DNA of 64,000 nucleotides, from assembly GCF_900105345.1 (NCBI RefSeq), contig NZ_FNSN01000003.1, forward strand, positions 2,046,001 through 2,110,000. The letters run 5' to 3'. This document shows positions 19,100 to 27,134 of the stretch, in pieces. The notes below the pieces were generated by a model, which searched no databases, was not told the DNA's origin, and saw nothing but the letters and a program-made list of their open reading frames with translations. Position numbers and translations under genes: made by a program. The number at the start of each line of letters is the position of its first letter. Positions within the stretch are counted from its first letter, which is position 1. Source of the DNA: Arthrobacter woluwensis (GTDB lineage: Bacteria; Actinomycetota; Actinomycetes; Actinomycetales; Micrococcaceae).

Positions 19100-20340
19100 G
19101 CTGCCTCTCCTGCCTGTGCGTCGGTTCCGTAGTCGGGGTGGTGGGGGTTCTCCCAGATGATCGTGCCGCCCATGCCGAGGCCGATGCACATGGTGGTGAT
19201 GCCGTAGCGGACGCTCGGGTCCTGCTCGAACTGGCGGGCGAGCTGGTTCATCAGCCGCACGCCCGAGGAGGCGAGGGGGTGGCCCAGCGCGATCGCGCCG
19301 CCGAAGCGGTTGACGCGGGGATCGTCGTCGGCGATGCCGAAGTAGTCCAGGAAGCTCAGGACCTGCACCGCGAACGCCTCGTTGATCTCGAAAAGCCCGA
19401 TGTCCTCGATGCCGAGCCCGGCCTTCTCGAGAGCCTTGAGGGTGGACGGGACGGGGCCGTAGCCCATGACGCTCGGCTCCACGCCGGCGAAGGCGTAGGA
19501 GACCATGCGCATGCGGACCGGCAGGCCCAGCTCCTCGGCGGTGTCCGCATCGGCGAGCAGGGCCGCCGTCGCGCCGTCGTTCAGACCGGCGGCATTGCCC
19601 GCGGTGACGCGGCCATGCGGTCGGAAGGGGGTACGGAGACCTTCGAGGTCTTCCAGGGTGGTGCCGGGCCGCGGCGGCTCGTCCACCGTGTTCAGGGTCC
19701 AGCCGGCGCCGGCCTTCTTGCTCGCCACGGGGACGAGGCCGGCCTGGATGTCACCGCTCTCATAGGCTTCGGCGACCTTGCGCTGCGAAGCGACGGCGTA
19801 GGCGTCGGCGCGCTCTTTGGTGATGGCGGGGAACCGGTCGTGGAGGTTCTCGGCGGTGTTGCCCATGTTCAGCGCGGCGGGATCGACGATCCGTTCGGCG
19901 AGGAAGCGCGGGTTGGGATCGGCTCCGACGCCCATCGGGTGATGACCCATGTGCTCGACGCCGCCCGCGATGACGACGTCGTACGCGCCGGAGGCGATGC
20001 CGGAACCGGTGGTGGTCACGGCGGTCAGAGCGCCCGCGCACATGCGGTCGATGGCGAAGCCCGGCACGGACTGGGGGAGGCCCGCGAGCAGGGCCGCGGT
20101 GCGCCCGATGGTGAGGCCCTGGTCACCGGTCTGCGTGGTGGCGGCGATGGCCACCTCATCTACGCGCTCGGCCGGGAGGCCCGGATTGCGTCGCATCAGT
20201 TCTCGGATGCACTTGACCACCAGGTCGTCGGCACGGGTCTCGGCATAGATGCCCTTGTCTCCTGCCTTGCCGAACGGTGTGCGGATGCCGTCGACAAAGA
20301 CGACATCGCGGCCGGCCAGGCCTTTGCGGATGCGGCTCAC
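19096..20340 (-). CDS. Acetyl-CoA acyltransferase (thiolase), FadA type
   Basis: 414-residue thiolase that cleaves 3-ketoacyl-CoA to acetyl-CoA and a shortened acyl-CoA. The acyl-accepting nucleophile is C101 in DRMCAGALTAV. The thiolase His is in GGAIALGHPLASSGVR and the second catalytic Cys is in TTMCIGLGMGG. GTG at 20340 is chosen because AGGAG lies 6 bases upstream. It is the first gene of the fadA-fadB operon, with a 4-base overlap. Promoter elements and a palindromic operator lie about 80-110 bases upstream. Confidence 0.94.
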   Translation of the reverse strand: MSRIRKGLAGRDVVFVDGIRTPFGKAGDKGIYAETRADDLVVKCIRELMRRNPGLPAERVDEVAIAATTQTGDQGLTIGRTAALLAGLPQSVPGFAIDRMCAGALTAVTTTGSGIASGAYDVVIAGGVEHMGHHPMGVGADPNPRFLAERIVDPAALNMGNTAENLHDRFPAITKERADAYAVASQRKVAEAYESGDIQAGLVPVASKKAGAGWTLNTVDEPPRPGTTLEDLEGLRTPFRPHGRVTAGNAAGLNDGATAALLADADTAEELGLPVRMRMVSYAFAGVEPSVMGYGPVPSTLKALEKAGLGIEDIGLFEINEAFAVQVLSFLDYFGIADDDPRVNRFGGAIALGHPLASSGVRLMNQLARQFEQDPSVRYGITTMCIGLGMGGTIIWENPHHPDYGTDAQAGEAA

Positions 20341-20419
20341 GCTTGCTCCTCGTTGAGTTCAACGCCCGACGAGCGGGCGACACGCTTCTGCCCGGCGGGC
20401 GCCGGACGCGTTCAACGAC

Positions 20420-20449
20420 ATGTTACTCGCCAGTAACTTGATGGGGCAA
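20420..20449 (-). promoter_or_regulatory. fadAB promoter with palindromic operator
   Basis: On the minus strand: -35 TTGCCC (20444-20449), an 18-base spacer and -10 TAACAT (20420-20425). The perfect palindrome GTTACT-GGCG-AGTAAC (20422-20437) fills the spacer and covers the -10, which is a typical repressor site. The same arrangement lies at 63469-63497. Confidence 0.65.
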
Positions 20450-20468
20450 GGGGTGTCCGGGGGTGTCG

Positions 20469-21767
20469 TCAGGCGGCCGGGGACTCCGGCTGGGGATGCA
20501 GCAGGGCCTCCAGGAGCAGGGGCACCGTGAGCTTTCGCTGCCAGGAGCGCGCGCCCAGCTCCGCGAGGGCCGCATCGACACTCTCTGAGTTCAGTTCCGT
20601 CGGCGGACGCCACATCAGACGACGCAGGTGATCCGGCGTGAGCAGGTTCTCGACGGGCATGTCCCATTCGGCGGCGAGGTCGGTGAGCGCCTGGCGCGCG
20701 GTGGTCAGCCGGGCGGCGGCGACGGGGTCCTTGTCCGCCCATGCCCGCGGGGGAGGTGGGGCGTTGGTCGGCAGGTGCAGCGGGGGAAGGTCCTCGGTGT
20801 CCCGGGCGGACATGAGGGCCCGGAGCCAGCGGGGCGCCTCACGCTGCGCCGCGCGGCCGTCGAAGCCACGGGTGGCGATCAGCTGCGGCACCGTGGTGGG
20901 CATGGCCCGCGCCGCAGCGATGAGCGCGGAATCCGGCAGGAGGCGGCCGGGTGCGACGTCGCGCTTGCGCGCCAGATCCTCCCGTTCGAGCCAGAGCTGA
21001 CGCACCGCGGCCAGCTGGCGGCGATCGCGGATCTGGTGCATGCCGGACGTCCGGCGCCAGGGTTCCTTGCGAGGGGGTGCGACGCCGGCGTCCAGGATCG
21101 CCTGGAACTCCTCCAGGGCGAACTCCAGTTTGCCCTGGCTGCTCAGGAGCTCGATCAACTCCTCCCGCAACTCGATGAGCACTTCGACGTCGAGCGCGGC
21201 GTACTTGAGCCACGGCTCAGGCAGGGGACGGGTGGACCAGTCCGCGGCCGAGTGCTCCTTGGCCAGACGGAAGCCCAGGAGCTGCTCGATCACGGCGGCC
21301 AGGCCGACGCGCGGGAGCCCGGCCAAGCGTGCGGCAAGCTCCGTGTCGAACAGGGCCGAGGGCCACAGGCCGAGCTCGCTCAGGCATGGCAGGTCCTGGG
21401 TGGACGCATGCAGGATCCACTCGCTGCCCACGAGCGCGGCCTGGATCGGCTCGAGATCCTCGAATGGCTCGGGATCGATGAGCCAGGTCCCCGCGCCCTC
21501 GCGGCGGATCTGCACGAGGAAGGCGCGCTGGCCGTACCGGAAGCCGGAGGAGCGTTCGGCGTCGACGGCGACGGGGCCGGTCCCGGCGGCCAGCGCAGCG
21601 GCGCAGCGCTGCAGGCCGGCGTCGGTGCTGATGACGAAGGGGACGCCTTCGCGCGGCGTGTCCAATTCGACGACGTCGGGCACCTCGAGGGTGAGGTCGT
21701 CCAGGTCGTGGGAGGCTGTGTCAGCGGCCGGATCGCCGGCCGTGGTCAGGTTTCGCTTCAGGGTCAT
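20469..21767 (-). CDS. RNase D-like 3'-5' exonuclease with HRDC domain
   Basis: 432-residue protein. The DEDD exonuclease domain spans about 45-220: Exo I VAVDAERSSGFRYGQRAFLVQI, Exo II around LHASTQDLPCLSEL, and Exo III YAALDVEVLIELREEL. An HRDC domain (about 245-320, RQLAAVRQLWLEREDLARKRDVAPGRLLPD) and a C-terminal helical region follow. It probably trims 3' ends of structured RNAs such as tRNA precursors. It lies downstream of DUF3000 on the same strand, an order shared with mycobacteria (Rv2680-Rv2681). ATG at 21767 gives an extended N terminus of about 40 residues before the conserved domain. Confidence 0.9.
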   Translation of the reverse strand: MTLKRNLTTAGDPAADTASHDLDDLTLEVPDVVELDTPREGVPFVISTDAGLQRCAAALAAGTGPVAVDAERSSGFRYGQRAFLVQIRREGAGTWLIDPEPFEDLEPIQAALVGSEWILHASTQDLPCLSELGLWPSALFDTELAARLAGLPRVGLAAVIEQLLGFRLAKEHSAADWSTRPLPEPWLKYAALDVEVLIELREELIELLSSQGKLEFALEEFQAILDAGVAPPRKEPWRRTSGMHQIRDRRQLAAVRQLWLEREDLARKRDVAPGRLLPDSALIAAARAMPTTVPQLIATRGFDGRAAQREAPRWLRALMSARDTEDLPPLHLPTNAPPPPRAWADKDPVAAARLTTARQALTDLAAEWDMPVENLLTPDHLRRLMWRPPTELNSESVDAALAELGARSWQRKLTVPLLLEALLHPQPESPAA

Positions 21768-21812
21768 GGTGCTCTCAGTTTATCGGTGCCCCGGAGTGGG
21801 GCCGCCGGAGGC

Positions 21813-22412
21813 TCAAAAACGCCGCCCGGGAAGCGCCGTCACACCTTCGGGAAGCGGCGGAAGTCCGGCGAAGGAGCAGACCATGTCCGCCCAGGCTTCG
21901 AGGTGGTTCTGCACCTGCCAGTCGGCCGGCGTCCACGAGGCCCGGAGCTCGATGTCGATGGTGCTGCCGCGTTCGGCGAGCGTCCCGAAGGAATCGGAGA
22001 GCACCCGGGTGGCCGTGCCGCCCGCGGAACGGTAGTCGGCGCCGTGATTCTGCAATGCTTCGACGAGCCAGGTCCAGGCGACGGTGCCCAGGAGTTCGTC
22101 GTTGCCCATCTCGGCGTCCATCTGCGCCCGGATGAACGTCACCACGCGGAAGTCGCCGCCCCAGACCTCGGACCCGGCCGGATCGTGGAGCAGGATGAAG
22201 CGGCCGGTGGCCAGGTCGGCGAGCCCTTCGGTATCCGCGAGTCCGGGGCCGAGGGCCGACGGGGAGATCTCTGCGCCGAGCGCCACGGCGAAGGGCGCGA
22301 GCCGTGCCGGAGCGGGGATCTCCTCGAGCCGGAGTTCCGCGCGGGACCGCGCGGCCTTCAGCGAGGAGAGTGCTCTGTTGAAGCCCGAGGGCAACGGGGC
22401 ATTGGCGTTCAC
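21813..22412 (-). CDS. DUF3000 family protein
   Basis: 199-residue soluble protein of the actinobacterial DUF3000 family (RALSSLKAARSRAELRLEEIPAPARLAPFAVALGAE...). Function unknown. The conserved WTWLVEALQNHGADYRSAGGTATR segment lies at about 115-140. GTG at 22412 is chosen because a TANNNT element (TATTCT on the minus strand, 22419-22424) ends 6 bases before it, giving a leaderless mRNA. Upstream in-frame codons would cross the terminator hairpin of the neighbouring gene. It is followed by the RNase D gene after 45 bases, probably as an operon. Confidence 0.85.
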   Translation of the reverse strand: MNANAPLPSGFNRALSSLKAARSRAELRLEEIPAPARLAPFAVALGAEISPSALGPGLADTEGLADLATGRFILLHDPAGSEVWGGDFRVVTFIRAQMDAEMGNDELLGTVAWTWLVEALQNHGADYRSAGGTATRVLSDSFGTLAERGSTIDIELRASWTPADWQVQNHLEAWADMVCSFAGLPPLPEGVTALPGRRF

Positions 22413-22424
22413 GGCACGAGAATA
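22410..22424 (-). promoter_or_regulatory. Promoter -10 of the DUF3000 gene, leaderless type
   Basis: Minus-strand TATTCT (22419-22424), then CGTGCC, then the GTG start. It lies immediately behind the terminator of the upstream aldolase gene. Confidence 0.6.
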
Positions 22425-22428
22425 CTGC

Positions 22429-22464
22429 CGTGCGGGCGTGGCTCGACTGAGCCACGCCCGCACG
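22429..22464 (-). terminator. Terminator of the threonine aldolase gene
   Basis: Perfect 16-bp stem (22429-22444 with 22449-22464), loop GACT, about 85 bases after the aldolase stop and just in front of the DUF3000 promoter. Confidence 0.75.
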
Positions 22465-22548
22465 ATGCGAGTTTGACGCCTCGGCGCCTCTGCTGCGGGG
22501 CCTTGAAGCGTCCTGACCGGCGCCATGACGCCGGAACGGGGAGTCCGG

Positions 22549-23604
22549 TCAGGCGCCGAGCTCCGCACGCAGGGCGGCCGCGAAGGCATCCACATCGGCC
22601 TCCGTGGTGTCGAACGAGCACATCCAGCGCACCTCGCGGCGGCCGGCGTCCCAGTCGTAGAAACGGAACTTCTCACGCACCGCGTCCGCCACGCCCTCCG
22701 GGAGGATGGCGAACACACCGTTGGACTGAGTGTCCTGGGTGATCTCCACCCCGGGCAGGCCCTCCACGGCCGAGCGCAGGCGCTGCGCCATGGCATTGGA
22801 GTGGCTGGCCGACCGCAGCCAGAGGTCGCCCTCCAGGAGCGCGATGAACTGCGCCGACATGAAGCGCATCTTGGACGCGAGCTGCATGCTCATCTTGCGC
22901 AGGTAGATCAGGCCGGGCGCGGCCTCCGGGTTGAGCGCCACGACGATCTCGCCGAAGATCAGGCCGTTCTTGGTGCCGCCGAAGGAGAGGATGTCGACGC
23001 CGGCGTCGCGCGTGAAGGCGCGCAGCGGCAGTCCGAGCGTGGCGGCCGCGTTGGCCAGGCGGGAGCCGTCCATGTGCAGCTTCATTCCCTTGGCGTGCAC
23101 GTGGTCAGCGATCGCGCGGACCTCCTCCGGGGTGTACACGGTGCCGAGTTCGGTGCTCTGCGTGATGGAGACGGCCAGCGGCTGGGCGCGGTGCTCGTCG
23201 CCGTAGCCCCAGGCCTCCAGGTCGATGAGCTCGGGGGTGAGCTTGCCGTTGTCGGTGGGGACAGGGAGCAGCTTGATGCCTCCCATCCGCTCCGGGGCGC
23301 CGTTCTCGTCGACGTTGATGTGCGCCGTGGTGGCACACACCACCGCGCCCCAGCGGGGGAGCAGCGACTGGAGAGCCACCACATTGGCGCCGGTGCCGTT
23401 GAACACCGGGAAGTACTCGATCCCGGCGCCGAAGTGGCCCTCCAGGACCTCGCCGAGCCGTGCGGTGTACTGGTCTTCGCCATAGGCGATCTGGTGCCCG
23501 TGGTTGGCCTGGGCGATGGCTTCCAGGATCTCCGGGTGGACGCCGGAGTAGTTGTCCGAGGCGAAGCCCCGGCTGGTGACGTCATGCAGGGGTGCGGATG
23601 CCAT
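22549..23604 (-). CDS. Low-specificity L-threonine aldolase (PLP-dependent)
   Basis: 351-residue fold-type-I PLP enzyme of the beta-eliminating lyase family. It cleaves L-threonine or allo-threonine to glycine and acetaldehyde. Visible landmarks are FASDNYSGVHPEILEAI at the N terminus, FNGTGANVVALQSL, HMDGSRLANAAATLGLPLRAF with the PLP-contacting Asp and Arg, and the Schiff-base lysine in SFGGTKNGLI (about residue 214). ATG at 23604 is supported by family length. It is the last gene of a cluster with an SDR and a DUF6421 gene (gaps of about 53 and 37 bases), which hints at a shared metabolic role not limited to threonine. Confidence 0.88.
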   Translation of the reverse strand: MASAPLHDVTSRGFASDNYSGVHPEILEAIAQANHGHQIAYGEDQYTARLGEVLEGHFGAGIEYFPVFNGTGANVVALQSLLPRWGAVVCATTAHINVDENGAPERMGGIKLLPVPTDNGKLTPELIDLEAWGYGDEHRAQPLAVSITQSTELGTVYTPEEVRAIADHVHAKGMKLHMDGSRLANAAATLGLPLRAFTRDAGVDILSFGGTKNGLIFGEIVVALNPEAAPGLIYLRKMSMQLASKMRFMSAQFIALLEGDLWLRSASHSNAMAQRLRSAVEGLPGVEITQDTQSNGVFAILPEGVADAVREKFRFYDWDAGRREVRWMCSFDTTEADVDAFAAALRAELGA

Positions 23605-23657
23605 GGCGGAGTGTGTTTCCTGTTCTGTTGTCGGGAGGCGATGGGAGAGGACGCGGG

Positions 23658-24380
23658 TCACGCGTTCCAGGCGGGAAGGATCCGGCGCGTGCCGTTGAGA
23701 TCCGCCGCGTCCTCACCGAAGAGGCCGAGAGCCGCCTGGGCGAGCTGGGTGACGTCCGTGTAGCCGGGGAACTTGCGTTCGGGGTGGGCGGTGCGCTGGG
23801 CTTCGTCCACGAGGGACTTCACCGCCAGCACGACGGCGGCGGCAGAGCCGGTGTCCGACGTGCGGAAGGCGTCCGCCACCGAGAGGGTCCAGGCCTCCGC
23901 CGCGGCCTTCGCCGCCGCGTAGTTGGCGCCCTTGGCCGTGGGGTGCTCGGCGATGGTGGAGCCCACCATGACGAAGCGGCCGGCCCGCGATGCGAGGAGG
24001 GCCGGGAGGAAGGCCCGGCTGGTGTTGCGCAGGGTCTGGACGGCCTGGCGGTGCAGGAAGTCCCAGTCCTCGTCGCTCTGGTCCAGCAGCGAGGTCCCGC
24101 CGCGCCAGCCGCCCACGAGGTGCAGCACGCCGTCCACTCCACCGGCGTCGTCGGTGATCTCGGCCGCGAGCCGCTCCACGGCGGCGTGGTCGGAGAGATC
24201 GCAGACCAGCGGGGTGACGGTGTGCCCGGAGGCTTCGGTGGAGGCGGACGCGGCCGCCTCAATGCGGTCGGGGGAGGACCCGATCGTGTAGACGCGGTGT
24301 CCGGCCTGGGAAAACGCCGTGGCGGCAGCAACCCCGGAAGGGCTGCTGCCGCCGGCGACGACAACGGTGAGGTTGTTCAT
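23658..24380 (-). CDS. Short-chain dehydrogenase/reductase (SDR)
   Basis: 240-residue classical SDR. The cofactor loop VVVAGGSSPSGVAAATAF sits at the N terminus, where the usual TGxxxGIG is altered to AGGSSPSG. The DLSD acidic motif, GGWRGG, the catalytic Ser in MVGSTIAEH and the YxxxK motif in NYAAAKAAAEAW (about 165) follow. It is expected to oxidise or reduce an alcohol/carbonyl with NAD(P)(H); substrate unknown. Its position between DUF6421 and threonine aldolase genes is an arrangement I recall from other actinobacteria. Confidence 0.85.
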   Translation of the reverse strand: MNNLTVVVAGGSSPSGVAAATAFSQAGHRVYTIGSSPDRIEAAASASTEASGHTVTPLVCDLSDHAAVERLAAEITDDAGGVDGVLHLVGGWRGGTSLLDQSDEDWDFLHRQAVQTLRNTSRAFLPALLASRAGRFVMVGSTIAEHPTAKGANYAAAKAAAEAWTLSVADAFRTSDTGSAAAVVLAVKSLVDEAQRTAHPERKFPGYTDVTQLAQAALGLFGEDAADLNGTRRILPAWNA

Positions 24381-24417
24381 GATGTCGAGTCTAGGCTCTC
24401 GTTCCAGGTGCCGTGGT

Positions 24418-25788
24418 TCAGGACAGCGCGGTGGCGCCGGTGATGCCCGCGGTGGACTCGATGACGGTGCGCATCTTCTTCTCCAGGGCCTCGAAGAACA
24501 TGGAGAGCGGGAACTCGTCGTCCATGACCTGGTCGGTGATCTCGCGCGGGGTGCCGGTCAGCGGCAGGGCGTCGGGACCCTTGGCCCACACGGAGGCCGG
24601 GTGCGGCGTGACGGTGGCGGAGATCATCTCGTAGGCGGCGATCCAGTGGGCGACCTTCGGGCGGTCGATCGAACGCCAGTACAGCTCCTCGATCTGCTCG
24701 CCCAGGGCGACGACGACGTCGGCGACGTTGTCCCACTCGATGCTCATCTTGCCGTCGGTCCAGTGCAGCACGCGGTGCTGGTGCATCCACGCGAAGAGCA
24801 GCTGGCCGCCCAGGCCGTCGTAGTTGCGGACGCGGGAGCCCGTGATGGAGAAGCGGAAGATCCGGTCGAAGATGACCGCGTACTGCACGAGCTTGGCGTG
24901 CTTGCGGGCCTCGGGGCTCGCGTTCTCGTCCTTCTCGACGAGGACGGACTCGCGGAAGGCGGTGAGGTCACAGCGGAGCTCTTCCAGTGAGTACAGGAAG
25001 AACGGCATGCGCTGCTTGATCATGAACGGGTCGAAGGGCAGGTCGCCGCGCATGTGGGTGCGGTCGTGGATGAGGTCCCACATGATGAAGGCCTCCTGCG
25101 TCAGCTGCTGGTCCTCGATCAGCTCGGCGGCGTCCTCGGGGAGGTCCAGCGAGGTGATCTCGGCGGCGGCCCTCAGGACGCGGCGGAAGCGGGCGGCCTC
25201 ACGGTCCTGGAAGATGGCGCCCCAGGTGAAGGCGGGGGTCTCGCGGACTGCCACGGACTCCGGGAAGAGCACGGCGGAGTTGGTGTCGTAGCCGGCCGTG
25301 AAGTCGACGAAGCTCAGCGGGACGAACAGCTTGTTGGAGTATGCGCCGGCTTCGAGCTCGGAGATGAACTCCGGCCAGAGGACGTCCACCAGCACGGCTT
25401 CGAGCAGACGCTGAGTGCTGCCGTTCTGGGTGTACATCGGGAAGACGACCAGGTGCTGGAGGCCGTCGATGCGGTGCTCCTGCGGCTGGAAGGCCATGAG
25501 GGAGTCGAGGAAGTCCGGTTCGCCGAAGCCCGCGGCGGCCCAGGCCTTCAGGTCCTTCTGCAGCAGGGTGAGGTATTCGGCGTCGTGCGGGAAGTGCGGT
25601 GTCAGCTCGGCGACGGCTTCGACGACGGTGTCGACAGCGTCGGCTGCTGCGGCGTGGTTCCCGGCGTCCTCGATGGCGCCGTTCTTGGACTGGAACGGCT
25701 GCACGCTGCTGACGGCGGCCTTCAGGCGCTGCCAGGCCGGGTGCTCGGCGGTGACGCGGGAGGTGGTCTCGATGGTGGTGGCGGTCAT
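24418..25788 (-). CDS. DUF6421 family protein, candidate metalloenzyme
   Basis: 456-residue soluble protein of the actinobacterial DUF6421 family; no function is known to me. Visible residues that could bind metal include EAFIMWDLIHDRTH at 232-245 (Glu, Asp and two His spaced like a helical metal site) and the His-rich AWMHQHRVLHW near 345. It has no signal peptide or membrane segment. ATG at 25788 follows AGGAGCC. It is first in a three-gene cluster with an SDR and a threonine-aldolase-like PLP enzyme, suggesting a small catabolic or modification pathway. The call is by family resemblance only. Confidence 0.75.
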   Translation of the reverse strand: MTATTIETTSRVTAEHPAWQRLKAAVSSVQPFQSKNGAIEDAGNHAAAADAVDTVVEAVAELTPHFPHDAEYLTLLQKDLKAWAAAGFGEPDFLDSLMAFQPQEHRIDGLQHLVVFPMYTQNGSTQRLLEAVLVDVLWPEFISELEAGAYSNKLFVPLSFVDFTAGYDTNSAVLFPESVAVRETPAFTWGAIFQDREAARFRRVLRAAAEITSLDLPEDAAELIEDQQLTQEAFIMWDLIHDRTHMRGDLPFDPFMIKQRMPFFLYSLEELRCDLTAFRESVLVEKDENASPEARKHAKLVQYAVIFDRIFRFSITGSRVRNYDGLGGQLLFAWMHQHRVLHWTDGKMSIEWDNVADVVVALGEQIEELYWRSIDRPKVAHWIAAYEMISATVTPHPASVWAKGPDALPLTGTPREITDQVMDDEFPLSMFFEALEKKMRTVIESTAGITGATALS

Positions 25789-26027
25789 GGCCAGGCTCCT
25801 TTTCCTCTGTTCCCCGAGGGGAAGGTGCGGGGGCTCATGTGTGATCCGCCACACCGTGACATCTGGAATCAGCGTAGCCGTGAGCAACCAAGACTGATGC
25901 AAATTCGGGCGTAGCAACAGTAGCTCTTATGCTTGGTGGGCATCTCGCGGTTCAAGGCCCACGGACGGCGGAAGCTCCGTCCAGTGGGTTCCTCCGGCGC
26001 CTCGGCAACCCTCGCCGAGTCAGCGAA
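25789..26027. other. Leader and upstream region of the DUF6421 gene, no gene seen
   Basis: The 337 bases between the DUF6421 start and the msrB stop contain no credible reading frame. The part nearest DUF6421 is a leader of roughly 110 bases ending in AGGAGCC. An AT-richer stretch at 25865-25935, with TACGCT on the minus strand, is the likely promoter zone. The far part holds the palindrome at 26028-26072. Confidence 0.5.
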
Positions 26028-26072
26028 AAGGGGCGTGAGTCCGCTCGATGATGCAGCGGACTCACGCCCCTT
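26028..26072. repeat. Dispersed palindromic element, copy A
   Basis: Perfect 18-bp arms AAGGGGCGTGAGTCCGCT (26028-26045) and its complement (26055-26072) around the 9-base loop CGATGATGC. A further GCAGCGGACTCACC follows at 26073. It lies just beyond the msrB stop. The arms and the loop core ATGAT recur at 60696-60742. Confidence 0.8.
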
Positions 26073-26125
26073 GCAGCGGACTCACCGGAGCGCGTGGAGC
26101 GGCCGGTGAGCCCTGATCTACTGCG

Positions 26126-26545
26126 TCACTCGGTGGGCCGCAGTTTCAGCGAGACCGAGTTGATGCAGTACCGCTGGTCGGTGGGAGTGTCATACCCCTC
26201 GCCCTCGAAGACGTGCCCCAGATGCGAGTCACAGCTGGCGCAACGGACTTCGACGCGCTCCATGCCCAGCGTCGAGTCGCGGAGGTACCGGACCCGGCCC
26301 TCCGCGAGCGGCGCGAAGAAGGATGGCCACCCGCAGTGCGAGTCGAACTTCTCCGAGCTCGTGAACAGCTCCGCACCACAAGCGCGGCAGCTGTACACGC
26401 CCTCCTGCCGGGTGTCCCAGTACTCGCCGGTGAAAGCGCGTTCCGTGCCGGCCTGGCGGAGCACCTGGTACTCCTCGGGCGTCAGCTCCTGACGCCACTC
26501 CTGGTCACTCTTGACGACCTCTGCGCCGTTTCCCGGGCGGTCCAT
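26126..26545 (-). CDS. msrB: Peptide-methionine (R)-S-oxide reductase
   Basis: 139-residue MsrB. It reduces methionine-R-sulfoxide in proteins to methionine, using thioredoxin. The two zinc CxxC motifs (CRAC and CASC), the SHCGWPSFFAP active-site segment and the catalytic Cys in RYCINSVSLKL near the C terminus are all present. GAGGAG lies 7 bases before the ATG at 26545. Single gene, with the palindromic element A beyond its 3' end. Confidence 0.96.
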   Translation of the reverse strand: MDRPGNGAEVVKSDQEWRQELTPEEYQVLRQAGTERAFTGEYWDTRQEGVYSCRACGAELFTSSEKFDSHCGWPSFFAPLAEGRVRYLRDSTLGMERVEVRCASCDSHLGHVFEGEGYDTPTDQRYCINSVSLKLRPTE

Positions 26546-26591
26546 GATGTGCTCCTCACTCCGATGATCTGTTCGGCACAGGCGTTAACGC

Positions 26592-27086
26592 TCAGGAGTC
26601 CCCGATGAATCCCGAACCCGCGTAGAGATGCAGCACAGGAAGACCGAGAGCGTGCTGGGCCTTGCTCGCCAGGTCCGCGTGGAAAGTGTCCAGGACCGCG
26701 TGCGGGCGCGTGAACACGACCGCCTGGCTGGCGCCGGTGTCCTTGACCGCGTCCACGAGGGCCTGGACGGCGGACCCTTCGTCGACGACGCTGCCGTCGA
26801 TCTCCTGGAACAGTCCTTCGAGGGCAGTCAAGGACTTCTCCAGCACCTGGGAGGCGTCCTGCCGGGCGTCGGCCGTGTCCGGGGCCTTGGCGCCCAGCTC
26901 GCGGAAGGCCTCGGCGAACTCGAGGAGGGAGAGGTGTTCGACGAAATCGACCAGCAGATGCCGCTGCGTGTCGGCCTGGACCAGGAGTTTCGCAGAGAAC
27001 TCCCCACCGTCCAGAAGTTCCTCGAGGCTCGTGCGGTCCGAGTCGTCCAGTGTGGTTTCCGTCAGGATGACGATTGGCTGAATCAT
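26592..27086 (-). CDS. Conserved hypothetical protein
   Basis: 164-residue soluble acidic protein (MIQPIVILTETTLDDSDRTSLEELL...). It opens with a strand and ends in AVVFTRPHAVLDTFHADLASKAQHALGLPVLHLYAGSGFIGDS, reminiscent of the nucleotide-binding half of universal-stress-type alpha/beta proteins, but no ATP motif is evident. The middle (40-110) is strongly helical. I do not recognise the family. ATG at 27086 sits 6 bases behind TAGTCT (minus strand), which suggests a leaderless mRNA. It is divergent from the hydrolase gene with only 48 bases between starts. Confidence 0.7.
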   Translation of the reverse strand: MIQPIVILTETTLDDSDRTSLEELLDGGEFSAKLLVQADTQRHLLVDFVEHLSLLEFAEAFRELGAKAPDTADARQDASQVLEKSLTALEGLFQEIDGSVVDEGSAVQALVDAVKDTGASQAVVFTRPHAVLDTFHADLASKAQHALGLPVLHLYAGSGFIGDS

Positions 27087-27098
27087 GTGACAAGACTA
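27084..27098 (-). promoter_or_regulatory. Promoter -10 of the hypothetical gene, leaderless type
   Basis: Minus-strand TAGTCT (27093-27098), then TGTCAC, then ATG at 27086. Confidence 0.55.
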
Positions 27099-27134
27099 GT
27101 CCGGTACAGGAGATTCACGGCCACAGCCAGCAGA

